Shown here piece after piece: positions 32,385-42,122 of a stretch of DNA of 64,000 bases (position 1 is its first letter; every line of letters starts with the position of its first letter). A program made the translations under genes and the position numbers. This DNA comes from PNAI01 sp035574295 (GTDB taxonomy: Bacteria > Pseudomonadota > Alphaproteobacteria > Rhizobiales > Xanthobacteraceae), in contig DATLYX010000066.1 of the NCBI GenBank assembly GCA_035574295.1, positions 33,919 to 97,918 on the forward strand. The letters are read 5' to 3'. The notes under the pieces are model-generated. The model had not been told where the DNA came from. It ran no database searches and saw only the letters and a list, made by a program, of their open reading frames with translations.

Positions 32385-32995
32385 TTATCCAAGGCCATCC
32401 CGATCCGTGCTTGCGCCGCTTCGGACATGCCTTGGCGGCCGCCTACGCCGCCGGCGCGCAACCGGCGGGCCATGAGGTCCGAAATATTGAATTGGCCCAA
32501 TTGTCGTTTCCGCTGCTGCACAGCGCCCGCGAATTCTACCAAGGCCCGACGCCAGAACCCATCCTCAAGGCGCAGGACGACATTCGCTGGGCGGTTCATC
32601 TGGTGTTCGTTTTTCCGATCTGGCATGGCCATATTCCGGCCCTGCTCCACGCCTTTCTCGAACAGACATTCCGCCCCGGCTTTTCGATCGAGATCGGTGC
32701 CGACGGCAGGCCGAGAAAGCTGCTTACCGGAAAGACCGCACGCCTCATTGCAACGGCGGGCATGCCGGCGTTCTTCCATCGATGGTTTTTTGGCGCCCAT
32801 AGCTTGAAGAGCCTGAAGCGCAATATTCTGCACTTCGCGGGCATCCGGCCGGTCCGGACGACCGTGATCGGGGGTCTCGGATTCGGCCAGCCCGACCTGT
32901 CGCAGCCTGCGCCCGGCCTCCTCCCGCTGATGGGCCCAGCTCGGCCGGAGAGGGCGCTCGACAAAGTCAGGATGCTCGGTATCCGTGGGCGCTGA
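32342..32995 (+). CDS. Flavodoxin-fold NAD(P)H dehydrogenase (quinone) family protein
   Basis: A 217-residue protein of the NQO/KefF/MdaB type: I-L-I-I-Q-G-H-P-D-P near the N-terminus, the quinone/flavin segment F-V-F-P-I-W-H-G-H-I-P-A and an F-x-P-G-F-S-I loop. It probably binds FMN or FAD and reduces quinones. The ATG at 32342 overlaps the end of the DUF6455 gene by 43 bp; a GTG at 32288 is the alternative, so the two genes are likely transcribed together. A shortened C-terminus and a poorly conserved tail are seen. Confidence 0.75.
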   Translation: MDDVARRPAGKRILIIQGHPDPCLRRFGHALAAAYAAGAQPAGHEVRNIELAQLSFPLLHSAREFYQGPTPEPILKAQDDIRWAVHLVFVFPIWHGHIPALLHAFLEQTFRPGFSIEIGADGRPRKLLTGKTARLIATAGMPAFFHRWFFGAHSLKSLKRNILHFAGIRPVRTTVIGGLGFGQPDLSQPAPGLLPLMGPARPERALDKVRMLGIRGR

Positions 32996-32998
32996 ACT

Positions 32999-34549
32999 TT
33001 AGCGGGATGACTTTTGCATGGCGTCCCGGGCGCGGGCCAAAGTTTCCTCCGGCGCGCCGGAGGCATCTATTTTCGTCCACTCGATCGGCTCAACCGCATA
33101 CCTCTCTTGTTGCCGGACGACCTCGGCGTCGGCATCGGAGGCATCGCGTGTTCGGCCGACGACCCGCTGCAATCGCGTCTGTAAATCGGCGACCAGGAAC
33201 AGGCCGTGGAAACCGACATGCGCCGCCTTGGCAACCGCGGCGATGGCGGCGCGTTCCTCCGCCTTTGCGAAGACCGCATCGACGATCGCCGCGTGGCCGG
33301 CGGCGACAACCCGGCCCGCATGCTGACTGAGGGTCCGATAAACCCGGATTGTCACCTCGGGTTGGTACGCCGCCGCTGGAAGCCGTTCGGTTTCCGCAAT
33401 TCCGAACAGGCGTTTGCGTTCGATGTCCGAGCGAAGGACCAAGGCGCCGGGATGCGGTCCGATGGAGGGAGCGAGGTCGCGCGCCAGCACGGATTTGCCC
33501 GTCCCGGACAGGCCGGCGATCGCGATCAACGCGGCAGGTGGCGGCGACAGAAGATCGAGCGCCAGAGCAAAATAGGCTTGTGCCGCGCGTTGGACGGAAG
33601 CTCTGGCCGCCGCTTCCACATGCGGCGCGCGCGCCAGGGTCACCTTGGCGCGAATTGCGGCGCGCAGCGACATGAAGAAAGGCAACGCCGCAAGTCCCTC
33701 AAAATCTTCAGGCCGGAACGATTCCACAAAATAGCGATTGAAAACGATATTTGCCGCGCGCTCGAGTCGGCGTTCGACCAAATCCATCAGCAGAAACGCC
33801 AGCTCGTAGAGCACGTCGCCGGCCGCGATCAGCGGATCAAATTCGATTGCGTCGAACGGAACCGGGCGATCGTCAAGCAGGACAATATTGCCGAGGTGCA
33901 AATCGCCGTGCCCCCTGCGAACCAAGCCTGACCTTCCGCGGCTCAGAAGCAATGGGCGAAGTTTGGCCAGCGCCGCGCGCGCCGCTTGATCGAGCTTCGT
34001 CACCGCGTCCGGCGTGAACAGGCTTGGGGCTGCGCGAAAGGCATCCGTGTTCTGATCGACGAACTCTGCAAGCGCAGCCAGCCAGCGCTCGGCGTCGACG
34101 ACCGGTGCCTGTTTCTGCATCTCGGCAACGGCACGCCCTAACCGCTCGGCGAGAGTGTCGGAAATGCCTTCGTTCTCCGCCACCCGATCGAGCGTGCGGT
34201 TATCATCGAAACGGACCATTTCGATGACCCATTCGACCGGCTCGCCGTCCCCGCCTAACGCAAGGCTTCCGTTCGCTTGGCGGGTGATCGGCACGACGCG
34301 GCGATAGAGCTCCGGCGCGTATCGATGATTTACTTCAAGCTCGCTTAGGCATGCGATCCGTCGTTTCTCAAGCGTTGAATAATCGAGAAACGGAAACCGC
34401 ACGGCACGCTTGATCTTGTAGGCCCGGTCGCCGGCGAGAAACACCGCGGCCGCATGCGTATGAATGCGTCGGACTTCTTGTCCGCCATGCGTGCTGCGAC
34501 TGCCGAGAAAGCTCAACACGGCAGCCTGCGATTCGGAGGTTTCATCCAT
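32999..34549 (-). CDS. Bifunctional aminoglycoside-phosphotransferase-like / AAA (P-loop kinase) protein
   Basis: A 516-residue two-domain protein. Residues about 1-330 are an APH-type kinase with the catalytic motif R-G-H-G-D-L-H-L-G-N-I-V and a D-x-I-E-F-D-P metal segment. Residues about 340-516 are a P-loop NTPase with Walker A G-L-S-G-T-G-K-S. This fusion is common in proteobacteria and cyanobacteria; the substrate is unknown, and there is no reason to expect antibiotic resistance. Convergent with the oxidoreductase gene (3-bp gap) and divergent from the photolyase. Confidence 0.85.
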   Translation of the reverse strand: MDETSESQAAVLSFLGSRSTHGGQEVRRIHTHAAAVFLAGDRAYKIKRAVRFPFLDYSTLEKRRIACLSELEVNHRYAPELYRRVVPITRQANGSLALGGDGEPVEWVIEMVRFDDNRTLDRVAENEGISDTLAERLGRAVAEMQKQAPVVDAERWLAALAEFVDQNTDAFRAAPSLFTPDAVTKLDQAARAALAKLRPLLLSRGRSGLVRRGHGDLHLGNIVLLDDRPVPFDAIEFDPLIAAGDVLYELAFLLMDLVERRLERAANIVFNRYFVESFRPEDFEGLAALPFFMSLRAAIRAKVTLARAPHVEAAARASVQRAAQAYFALALDLLSPPPAALIAIAGLSGTGKSVLARDLAPSIGPHPGALVLRSDIERKRLFGIAETERLPAAAYQPEVTIRVYRTLSQHAGRVVAAGHAAIVDAVFAKAEERAAIAAVAKAAHVGFHGLFLVADLQTRLQRVVGRTRDASDADAEVVRQQERYAVEPIEWTKIDASGAPEETLARARDAMQKSSR

Positions 34550-34847
34550 CGGGTTTTCGCGCAGAGGAACGCGCCGCTACTCGGTTTCTGGAATCACCGT
34601 ATCCAGTTCCCATGGCACAGCAAAATGTGCCAGCAACAAGCGCCAACTGGCGTGCGCTTTGCAAGCCGGGGCCAAGCATGACGGGCTGCCGCCGATTGCG
34701 CCATGCGCCTGCATTTCGTTGTATGTGGTGACTGTTCTTTCCGCTTGCGACCGAGCGTCACGAATCAACGGCCGCCGCAATCGCGCTTTCCGGGGCTGGC
34801 GTTGGCAACCCGGGGCGGCGGAGAACCGGCCGACCACGGAGGGTCCC

Positions 34848-36293
34848 ATCGCAAACCCGGTCATCCTCTGGTTCCGCAACGACCTGCGGCTTTCGGACAA
34901 TGCGGCCGTTGCCGCCGCCGCCGAAAGCGGCAGGCCGCTCGTGCCGCTCTATATCCTTGACGACGAGACGCCGGGCCGTTGGCGCCTCGGCGGCGCGGCG
35001 CGATGGTGGTTGCACCACAGCCTTTCCGCCCTTGACCGCGGCCTCAAAACCTTGGGCAGCGGGTTGGTGCTTCGCCGCGGCGGGGCGGCCGAAATAATTG
35101 CCGGTCTCGTCCGTGAAACCGGAGCCCGCGGCGTCTATTGGAATTGCTGTTACGAACCGTTCGCCATCAAGCGCGATGAGACAATCGAGCGTATTTTGCA
35201 GACGATGGGTGTCGAGGTTCACAGCTTCAATGGATCGCTTCTGCATGCGCCATGGACGGTTCGAAACAAGCAGGGTCAGCCGTTTCGGGTGTACGCGGCC
35301 TTTTGGAACGCCTGCCTCGCCAAGGGCGAACCTGCGCGGCCGTTGCAGGCGCCGCGGCGGTCCTTCGTGCGCTGCGATGCCCGCAGTGACGATCTGGATT
35401 CCTGGCGGCTTCTACCGGCCCGTCCCAACTGGGCCAGGACCTTCGCGGACATCTGGCAGCCGGGCGAGACCGGCGCGCTGCATCGCCTCGCCGCGTTCCT
35501 TGACGCCGAAGCGCCGGGCTATGCTCAGTGGCGCGACCGTCCCGACATGGCCTCGACCTCTCGTCTCTCGCCGCATCTTCGGTTCGGCGAGATCAGCGCG
35601 CGCCAAATCTGGCATGCGATCCGCGCTGCCGAAGCCGCTGGCCGGCTTCCGCCGCCTGCGGCCGAAAAATTTCTTGCCGAGCTCGGCTGGCGCGAATTCG
35701 CCTATCATCTTCTCGGCGCCAATCCGGACATGCCGGAGGCGCCGTTGCGCAAGGAATTCGCCGCCTTTCCGTGGCGATCTGATCCCGAGGGGCTTGCCGC
35801 CTGGCAGCGCGGGGCGACCGGATATCCGATCGTTGATGCAGGAATGCGCGAGCTGTGGGCGACCGGCTGGATGCACAACCGCGTGCGCATGGTCGTCGCC
35901 TCCTTCCTCGTCAAGCACCTTCTTTTGCCGTGGCAGGAAGGCGAGGCGTGGTTCTGGGACACCCTCGTCGACGCCGACCTCGCCAGCAACGCCATGAACT
36001 GGCAGTGGGTCGCCGGTTCGGGCGCCGACGCCGCGCCCTATTTCCGCATATTCAATCCGGTAACGCAGGGTGAGAAATTCGACCCCGACGGGGCCTACGT
36101 GCGCCGCTGGGTTCCGGAGCTTGCCGCGCTGCCGCCGACCTTCATTCACAAGCCTTGGCTTGCGCCGGACACCGTGCGCACCGAAGCGGGCGTCGTGCTC
36201 GGCACGACCTATCCTCACCCCATCGTCGATCACGCGACAGCTCGCGAGCGTGCGTTGGCAGCTTTTCGCAGACTTAGGATGAAAACAGATTGA
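34848..36293 (+). CDS. phrB: DNA photolyase (CPD class I type), apparent ATC start
   Basis: A 481-residue photolyase/cryptochrome protein. The N-terminal domain begins N-P-V-I-L-W-F-R-N-D-L-R-L-S-D-N, and the FAD domain has the expected W-x-x-A-G-S-G-x-D-A-A-P-Y-F-R-I-F-N-P and G-E-x-F-D segments. No ATG, GTG or TTG lies at the expected N-terminus; a GGAGGG site (34838-34843) sits 4-5 bp before ATC at 34848, exactly where the family starts. In-frame GTG codons at 34725/34728 would add about 40 unconserved, arginine-rich residues without a ribosome-binding site. A non-standard start, a mutated start or a sequence error are the options. It repairs UV photoproducts using light. Confidence 0.85.
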   Translation: MANPVILWFRNDLRLSDNAAVAAAAESGRPLVPLYILDDETPGRWRLGGAARWWLHHSLSALDRGLKTLGSGLVLRRGGAAEIIAGLVRETGARGVYWNCCYEPFAIKRDETIERILQTMGVEVHSFNGSLLHAPWTVRNKQGQPFRVYAAFWNACLAKGEPARPLQAPRRSFVRCDARSDDLDSWRLLPARPNWARTFADIWQPGETGALHRLAAFLDAEAPGYAQWRDRPDMASTSRLSPHLRFGEISARQIWHAIRAAEAAGRLPPPAAEKFLAELGWREFAYHLLGANPDMPEAPLRKEFAAFPWRSDPEGLAAWQRGATGYPIVDAGMRELWATGWMHNRVRMVVASFLVKHLLLPWQEGEAWFWDTLVDADLASNAMNWQWVAGSGADAAPYFRIFNPVTQGEKFDPDGAYVRRWVPELAALPPTFIHKPWLAPDTVRTEAGVVLGTTYPHPIVDHATARERALAAFRRLRMKTD

Positions 36294-36434
36294 GGCAGCG
36301 GCAGAAGCCGAGGCTCTGTTCAGTCGCTTCTTTGTTCAGTCGTGTCTATGCCGCCCGAAGGCAGCGCCGATGAACACTTTGTGGTCCCGTGCACTTTTTC
36401 TGATCTGCTCAAATATTAGGCACGCTAAAGCGGC

Positions 36435-36446
36435 ATTGTATGCAAT
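36435..36446. promoter_or_regulatory. Candidate GntR-type operator (ATTGTATGCAAT)
   Basis: A near-perfect palindrome like the TTGTATACAA sites of FCD-type GntR regulators. It lies 150 bp upstream of the oligopeptide-binding gene whose operon contains such a regulator (42517). The rest of the 300-bp gap before 36596 has no gene and no other clear signal. Confidence 0.35.
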
Positions 36447-36595
36447 TCGCCACATCCGCCGTCATGGTCGGATTCGCAGCGCGACGCAGCGAATGAGTCA
36501 GATCGGCCAGCGACTTAGCCGCTCAACCTTGGCTCGCCCGCTGCTTGGCACGGTCCTTGCGGGAGCTCTCTCCGAAGCATCCCCCGGAGGCTCCC

Positions 36596-38215
36596 ATGAA
36601 GCGTCGCGAATTTCTGAAATCAATGACCGCCGTTGCCGCAACCGGAATAGTGTCGGCCCCTGCTGTCTGGTCGCCGGCCAAGGCGCAATCGCGGAAAGAG
36701 ACGCTGCTGTTCGTCACCGAAAGCGGCCCCAACAACTTCGACATCCACGGCGTCGGCACCAACCGGCCGGGCTACGAGGTATCTTGGAACTGCTATGATC
36801 GGCTGCTGTCGCACGCCGTGAAAACGTTGCCGGACGGTACGCTGTCGTATGATCGCGACAAGTTCACGCCCGAGCTTGCCGAAGAGTGGAAGGCGGACGA
36901 GACCTCGATCACATTCAAGCTGCGCAAGAACGCAACCTTCCACGACGGCACGCCTGTCACAGCCAAGGACGTCAAATGGTCGTTCGATCGGGCGGTGTCG
37001 GTCGGCGGGTTCCCGACCTTCCAGATGAAAGCGGGCTCGCTGGAGAAACCGGAGCAATTCGTTGCCGTCGATGCTCACACCTTCCGCATCGACTTGATCC
37101 GCAAGGACAAGTTGACGATCCCGGACCTCGCGGTCGTCGTGCCCGCAATCTATCATTCGGAGCTCGTAAAGAAGCACGCGACCGCCAAAGACCCTTGGGG
37201 GCTTGATTACACCAAGACCAACATCGCGGGCGGCGGTGCCTACAAGGTGACGAGCTGGCAGGCCGGCAGCGAGGTCGTCTACGAGCGCAACGAAAACTGG
37301 AAAAGCGGACCGCTGCCGAAAATCCGGCGGATCGTGTGGCGCATGGTGCCCTCGGCCGGAAACCGCCGCGCGCTGATCGAGCGCGGAGACGCAGACCTTT
37401 CCTTCGATCTGCCGAACAAGGATTTCGTCGAACTGAAACAGGTCGGAAAGGTCAACGTGATCTCGAATCCGATCGGCAACGGCATCTGGTACCTCGGCCT
37501 GAACTGCAAGAATCCGCCGTTCAACAACGCAAAAGTCCGGCAGGCGGTGGCCTATGCCGTGCCCTACCAGAAGATCATGGATGCCGCCATGTTCGGCGTG
37601 GCCAAACCGATGTTCGGCGACAAGGACAACGTGGCGAACGGCCTTGCCTGGCCGCAGCCGCACGGCTACAGCACCGACATCGCCAAGGCCAAAGCCCTCA
37701 TGGCCGAGGCCGGATTCCCCAACGGCTTCCAGACCACGCTCTCGTTCGATCTCGGCTTTGTCGTCACCGGCGAGCCGATCTGCGTGCTGTTGCAGGAGAG
37801 TTTGGCGCAGATCGGCATCAAGACCACGATCAACAAGATTCCGGGCGCCAACTGGCGCAACGAGCTCCTGAAGAAGGAGATGCCGATGATCGTCAACTTC
37901 TTCTCGGGATGGCTGGATTATCCGGAGTATTTCTTCTTCTGGTGCTATCACGGGCAAAACGCCGTATTCAACACCATGAGCTATCAGGACAAGGAAATGG
38001 ATTCGTTCATCGACGGCGCACGCACGGCGGCGGCCGACAACGATGCAGCCGGCTATGCGAAGAACGTGACCGGCTTCATCAACAAGGCGTTCGCCGACGT
38101 GCCGCGCATCCCGCTGTTCCAGCCGCACCTCAACGTGGCGCTGCAGAAGAACGTGTCGGGTTACCGGTACTGGTTCCACCGCCAGCTCGACTATCGGTCG
38201 CTGGTCAAGGCCTGA
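36596..38215 (+). CDS. Oligopeptide-type ABC transporter substrate-binding protein (Tat signal)
   Basis: A 539-residue SBP_bac_5 family protein. The N-terminus M-K-R-R-E-F-L-K with a hydrophobic stretch and A-K-A-Q cleavage region is a twin-arginine signal. The ATG at 36596 follows GGAGG; upstream in-frame codons are not needed. It is the first gene of an importer operon that ends with an AtzH-like protein and a GntR regulator and faces an allophanate hydrolase, so the ligand may be a ureide, an amide or another nitrogen compound rather than a peptide. Confidence 0.88.
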   Translation: MKRREFLKSMTAVAATGIVSAPAVWSPAKAQSRKETLLFVTESGPNNFDIHGVGTNRPGYEVSWNCYDRLLSHAVKTLPDGTLSYDRDKFTPELAEEWKADETSITFKLRKNATFHDGTPVTAKDVKWSFDRAVSVGGFPTFQMKAGSLEKPEQFVAVDAHTFRIDLIRKDKLTIPDLAVVVPAIYHSELVKKHATAKDPWGLDYTKTNIAGGGAYKVTSWQAGSEVVYERNENWKSGPLPKIRRIVWRMVPSAGNRRALIERGDADLSFDLPNKDFVELKQVGKVNVISNPIGNGIWYLGLNCKNPPFNNAKVRQAVAYAVPYQKIMDAAMFGVAKPMFGDKDNVANGLAWPQPHGYSTDIAKAKALMAEAGFPNGFQTTLSFDLGFVVTGEPICVLLQESLAQIGIKTTINKIPGANWRNELLKKEMPMIVNFFSGWLDYPEYFFFWCYHGQNAVFNTMSYQDKEMDSFIDGARTAAADNDAAGYAKNVTGFINKAFADVPRIPLFQPHLNVALQKNVSGYRYWFHRQLDYRSLVKA

Positions 38216-38237
38216 AACGCATCGCTGCAGGTGGGCG

Positions 38238-39251
38238 ATGGGAAACCTCGTCCTCAAACGCCTCCTGGTCGCAGTGCCGAGCCTGGTCGGGGTGGTGATC
38301 GTCACCTTTCTGCTCACGCGGGCGCTGCCCGGCGATCCCGCGGCGTATTTTGCAGGGCCTGCGGCAACCAAGGAGGCGATCGAGCAGATCCGGGTGAAAC
38401 TCGGCCTCGATCAGCCGCTCATTATCCAGTTCGGCCGTTATGTTGCAGATCTTGTGCGCGGCGATCTCGGGATTTCGCTGACCACCGGTCAGCCGGTGAT
38501 CAGCGAAATCCGCACCCGGCTGCCGGCGTCGGCCGAGCTCACGCTGCTCGGGCTTCTCGTGTCGGTATCGATCGCGGTACCGCTCGGCATTTTTGCCGCG
38601 ACGCGGCCGGGATCCTTGATCGACCACATGTGCCGGGTGGTGGCGTCGGCCGGCGTATCGCTGCCGGTGTTTTTCACCGGGCTCATGCTCGTGTACGTGT
38701 TCTACTACCTCCTGGGCTGGGCGCCGGCGCCGCTCGGGCGGTTGGACATTTTCTACAGCCCGCCGCCGCACTTCACCGGCTTCTATCTCATCGACAGCGC
38801 CATTGCCGGAAACGGCGAAGTGTTCCTTGCCAGCCTCAAGCAACTCATATTGCCGGCGCTCACGCTCGGCATCTTCTCGCTCGCGCCGATCGCGCGCATG
38901 ACGCGCGCCTCGATGCTGGCGGTGCTGTCGTCCGACTTCATCCGCACTGCGCGGGCAAGCGGGCTGTCGCCGTTCACCATCACGGTCACCTATGCGTTCC
39001 GCAACGCCATGCTGCCGGTGGTCACCACCCTTGGCATGGTGTTCTCGTTCCTGCTCGGCGCCAATGTGCTGGTGGAAAAGGTGTTCGCCTGGCCGGGCAT
39101 CGGCTCGTTCGCGGTCGAGGCGCTGATCGCCTCGGACTTTGCGCCGGTGCAGGGCTTCGTGCTTACCATGGCGATGATGTATGTGGCGCTCAACCTGATG
39201 ATCGACATTCTCTACGGGCTGATCGATCCGCGGGTGAGGCTTGAGTCATGA
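38238..39251 (+). CDS. Oligopeptide-type ABC transporter permease (DppB-like)
   Basis: A 337-residue permease with six predicted transmembrane helices. Typical DppB features are the N-terminal T-F-L-L-T-R-A-L-P-G-D-P and the cytoplasmic EAA loop around A-R-A-S-G-L-S. It starts 22 bp after the binding-protein gene and overlaps the next permease gene by four bases. Confidence 0.92.
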   Translation: MGNLVLKRLLVAVPSLVGVVIVTFLLTRALPGDPAAYFAGPAATKEAIEQIRVKLGLDQPLIIQFGRYVADLVRGDLGISLTTGQPVISEIRTRLPASAELTLLGLLVSVSIAVPLGIFAATRPGSLIDHMCRVVASAGVSLPVFFTGLMLVYVFYYLLGWAPAPLGRLDIFYSPPPHFTGFYLIDSAIAGNGEVFLASLKQLILPALTLGIFSLAPIARMTRASMLAVLSSDFIRTARASGLSPFTITVTYAFRNAMLPVVTTLGMVFSFLLGANVLVEKVFAWPGIGSFAVEALIASDFAPVQGFVLTMAMMYVALNLMIDILYGLIDPRVRLES

Positions 39252-40102
39252 CCGCGCTGGCGGCAACCGCGCGGCATGCGCGCTACGTGATCGGCGAGAA
39301 TCCGGTCACCGGCCTGGCGTTCGCGCTGTTCGTCCTGATCGTGTTGGCGGCGGCCTTCGGTCCCTTCCTCGTCCCTTACGACCCGCTTGCCAGCAATACC
39401 GCGGTGGCGCTGAAGCCGCCGTCGGCGGCGCACTGGTTCGGCACCGATCAGCTCGGCCGCGACGTGTTCAGCCGCGTGATCGTGGCCACGCGGCTCGACT
39501 TTCTGATCGCGCTGTCGTCGGTGGCGCTGGTGTTTTTGATGGGCGGGCTTGCCGGCGTCGCCGCCGGCTATTTCGGCGGCTGGACCGACCGCATCGTCGG
39601 ACGCATCGCCGACACGATTATGGCCTTTCCGTTGTTCGTGCTTGCCATGGGAATCGTGGCCGCGCTCGGCAACACGGTGGAGAACATCGTCATCGCCACC
39701 GCGATCGTGAACTTCCCGCTGTATGCGCGCGTGGCGCGCGCGGAAGCCAACATCCGCCGCGAGGCCGGGTTCGTGGAGGCGGCGCGGCTCTCCGGCAACA
39801 GCGAGCTGCGCATTCTCGGCTGCCACGTGCTGCCGAACGTGTTCCCCATCCTCGTGGTGCAGATGTCGCTCACCATGGGATATGCGATCCTCAATGCCGC
39901 CGGGCTGTCGTTCATCGGACTCGGCGTGCGGCCGCCGACCGCGGAATGGGGCATCATGGTGGCGGAGGGCGCCGCCTTCATCGTCTCCGGTGAATGGTGG
40001 ATTGCGCTGTTCCCCGGCGCGGCGCTGATGCTTGCGGTCTTCTGCTTCAATCTGCTCGGCGACGGATTGCGCGACATCGTCGATCCGCGGAGGCGCACGT
40101 GA
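39248..40102 (+). CDS. Oligopeptide-type ABC transporter permease (DppC-like)
   Basis: A 284-residue permease, five to six transmembrane helices, with the DppC-typical F-G-T-D-Q-L-G-R-D-V-F-S-R segment near 70 and the EAA-like loop E-A-A-R-L-S-G-N-S. It overlaps the genes on both sides (ATGA upstream, GTGA downstream), so the operon is tightly coupled. Confidence 0.92.
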   Translation: MTALAATARHARYVIGENPVTGLAFALFVLIVLAAAFGPFLVPYDPLASNTAVALKPPSAAHWFGTDQLGRDVFSRVIVATRLDFLIALSSVALVFLMGGLAGVAAGYFGGWTDRIVGRIADTIMAFPLFVLAMGIVAALGNTVENIVIATAIVNFPLYARVARAEANIRREAGFVEAARLSGNSELRILGCHVLPNVFPILVVQMSLTMGYAILNAAGLSFIGLGVRPPTAEWGIMVAEGAAFIVSGEWWIALFPGAALMLAVFCFNLLGDGLRDIVDPRRRT

Positions 40103-41070
40103 ACGCCGCGCCGGCCTTGCTGGTCGAGAACCTTTCGGTGGAATTCCGCACCCGGTCCGGCGTGGTGCGGGCGCTGGAATCGGTGAGCTTTGCGGTGGCC
40201 AAAGGCGAGACGCTGGCGATCGTCGGCGAATCCGGTTCGGGCAAGTCGGTCACCGCCTATGCGGTGATGGGGATTCTCGATCCGGCGGGGCGCGTGACGT
40301 CCGGGCGCGCGGTCCTCGGCGGGCTCGATCTGTTGCAGGCAAGTCCGTCGCAGCTTGCGGAAGTGCGCGGCCGGGAAATCGCGATGATCTTCCAGAACCC
40401 GCGCGCGGCGCTCAATCCGATCCGGCCGGTGGGACGGCAGATCGCCGACGTGCTGTTGCGGCACGGCAACGTCACGCGGGCCGAAGCGCCCAACCTTGCC
40501 GTGGAGCTGTTGCGTGCGGTCGGCATTCCCGATCCAGCGCGGCGCGCCAAAGCCTATCCCTTCGAGATGTCCGGCGGCATGTGCCAGCGGGTGATGATTG
40601 CGATTGCGCTCGCCGCAAAGCCCTCGCTGCTGATCGCCGACGAACCGACCACCGGCCTCGACGTCACGACGCAGGCGGTGATCATGGATCTGATCTCCGA
40701 TCTCGCCGCGGGGTCCGGCATGGCCACCATGTTCATCACCCACGACCTGGCGCTTGCCGCGCAGCGGGCGAACCGGATTGCGGTGATGCACGCAGGCCAC
40801 GTAATCGAATGCGCCTCCAGGCGCGAGCTGTTCGCGCGGCCGCGCCATCCCTATACGGCGGAGTTGATCGCCGCGACGCCGGATCGCGTGGCAAGTCTCG
40901 ACCAGCTCGCCTCGATCCCGGGCTCGTTACCCGATCTGCGCCGGCTCGATTTACCGCACTGCCGCTATTCGGAGCGCTGCCCGCGCAAGCGCACGGATTG
41001 CGATCAACCGTTGCCCCGCTCGCCGGTCAACGCCGCGCACATGGTCGCATGCTGGAACCCGCTGCAATGA
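40099..41070 (+). CDS. Oligopeptide-type ABC transporter ATP-binding protein (DppD-like)
   Basis: A 323-residue ATPase with Walker A G-E-S-G-S-G-K-S near 40, Walker B L-L-I-A-D-E-P-T and the C-terminal cysteine-containing oligopeptide domain (H-C-R-Y-S-E-R-C-P-R-K). The signature reads M-S-G-G-M-C-Q-R. The GTG at 40099 follows GGAGG and overlaps the permease stop. It pairs with the DppF-like ATPase that follows. Confidence 0.92.
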   Translation: MNAAPALLVENLSVEFRTRSGVVRALESVSFAVAKGETLAIVGESGSGKSVTAYAVMGILDPAGRVTSGRAVLGGLDLLQASPSQLAEVRGREIAMIFQNPRAALNPIRPVGRQIADVLLRHGNVTRAEAPNLAVELLRAVGIPDPARRAKAYPFEMSGGMCQRVMIAIALAAKPSLLIADEPTTGLDVTTQAVIMDLISDLAAGSGMATMFITHDLALAAQRANRIAVMHAGHVIECASRRELFARPRHPYTAELIAATPDRVASLDQLASIPGSLPDLRRLDLPHCRYSERCPRKRTDCDQPLPRSPVNAAHMVACWNPLQ

Positions 41071-42122
41071 CCGTGCTGCTCGACGTCGCCGAACTGTCGA
41101 AGCGCTTTCCGGTCGGACGCGCGGGAGGCCCGGCGGCACGCCTGCGACGGCGTCTCAACGGCGGGCCGGAACATATGCCGCACGTGCATGCGGTCGACGA
41201 CGTGAGCTTCGTCATTCGCCGCGGGGAGACCGTCGGCCTCGTCGGTGAGTCAGGATGCGGGAAATCGACGCTCGTGCGCATGATCACCCGGCTCTTGGAC
41301 CCGACGGAGGGCAGCATCAAGCTCGGCCGGCGTGAATTGTCGCTTCTGCCGAGCAAGCGATTCGCCAGGGACACAGCCCGCGCGGCGATCCAGATGGTGT
41401 TCCAGGATGCGGGCGAGAGCATCAACCCGCGGTTTACCGCCTTCGACGCCATCGCCGATCCGCTGCGGCGGCTGAAGCGCCTGCGCGGCGCCGCCCTTGC
41501 GGCAAAAGTGGAGCAGGCAGCCGCGCATTGCGGTCTGCCGCGCGAGCTGCTCGGCCGCTTTCCACACCAGCTCTCCGGTGGCCAGCGGGCGCGGGTCGGC
41601 ATTGCGCGGGCGATTGCGGTTGAACCCGAGCTTTTGGTGCTCGACGAGCCGACGGCCGCGCTCGATGTTTCGGTGCAAGTCGTTATCCTGCAACTGCTGC
41701 AGCGGTTGAAGGCCGAGCTCGGCATCAGCTATCTGTTCGTCTCGCACGACCTGAGCGTGGTGCGACTGTTATGCGATCGGGTGCTGGTGATGTATCTCGG
41801 CAAGATCGTGGAGGCGGGGCCGGCGCGCGAGGTGTTCGAGCATCCGCTGCACCCCTACACACAGGCGCTGGTTGCCGCGGTACCGAGCCTGCATGTTGAC
41901 GGCCGCAAGCGGATGCGTCTTGCCGGCGAGCCGATGAGCCCGATCGATCCCGACCCCAATGTCTGCCGCTTCTACGGGCGCTGTCCGCGCGGAACCGAGA
42001 AGTGCAAGCAGTCGATACCCGCATTGCGGCGGTTGGGCGAGCGCGAAGTGGCGTGTCATTTCGCCGATCCGGTCACGCCGTCAAGCGCAGCAGCATCCAA
42101 GACGGAAATCAGGGAGGACTGA
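41067..42122 (+). CDS. Oligopeptide-type ABC transporter ATP-binding protein (DppF-like)
   Basis: A 351-residue ATPase: Walker A G-E-S-G-C-G-K-S-T, signature L-S-G-G-Q-R-A-R, Walker B L-L-V-L-D-E-P-T and the cysteine-containing C-terminal domain (C-R-F-Y-G-R-C-P-R). The ATG at 41067 overlaps the DppD stop; another ATG 18 bp earlier is possible. Its stop overlaps the next start (TGATG). Confidence 0.92.
   Translation: MTVLLDVAELSKRFPVGRAGGPAARLRRRLNGGPEHMPHVHAVDDVSFVIRRGETVGLVGESGCGKSTLVRMITRLLDPTEGSIKLGRRELSLLPSKRFARDTARAAIQMVFQDAGESINPRFTAFDAIADPLRRLKRLRGAALAAKVEQAAAHCGLPRELLGRFPHQLSGGQRARVGIARAIAVEPELLVLDEPTAALDVSVQVVILQLLQRLKAELGISYLFVSHDLSVVRLLCDRVLVMYLGKIVEAGPAREVFEHPLHPYTQALVAAVPSLHVDGRKRMRLAGEPMSPIDPDPNVCRFYGRCPRGTEKCKQSIPALRRLGEREVACHFADPVTPSSAAASKTEIRED

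Noticed and set aside
32999..34549. Aminoglycoside resistance gene
   Set aside because: The APH-like domain belongs to a widespread fusion with a P-loop kinase domain and has no link to resistance loci here.
36620..38371. Minus-strand open frame of 583 codons
   Set aside because: Antisense shadow of the oligopeptide-binding protein gene, whose product is a clear SBP_bac_5 protein with signal and ribosome-binding site.
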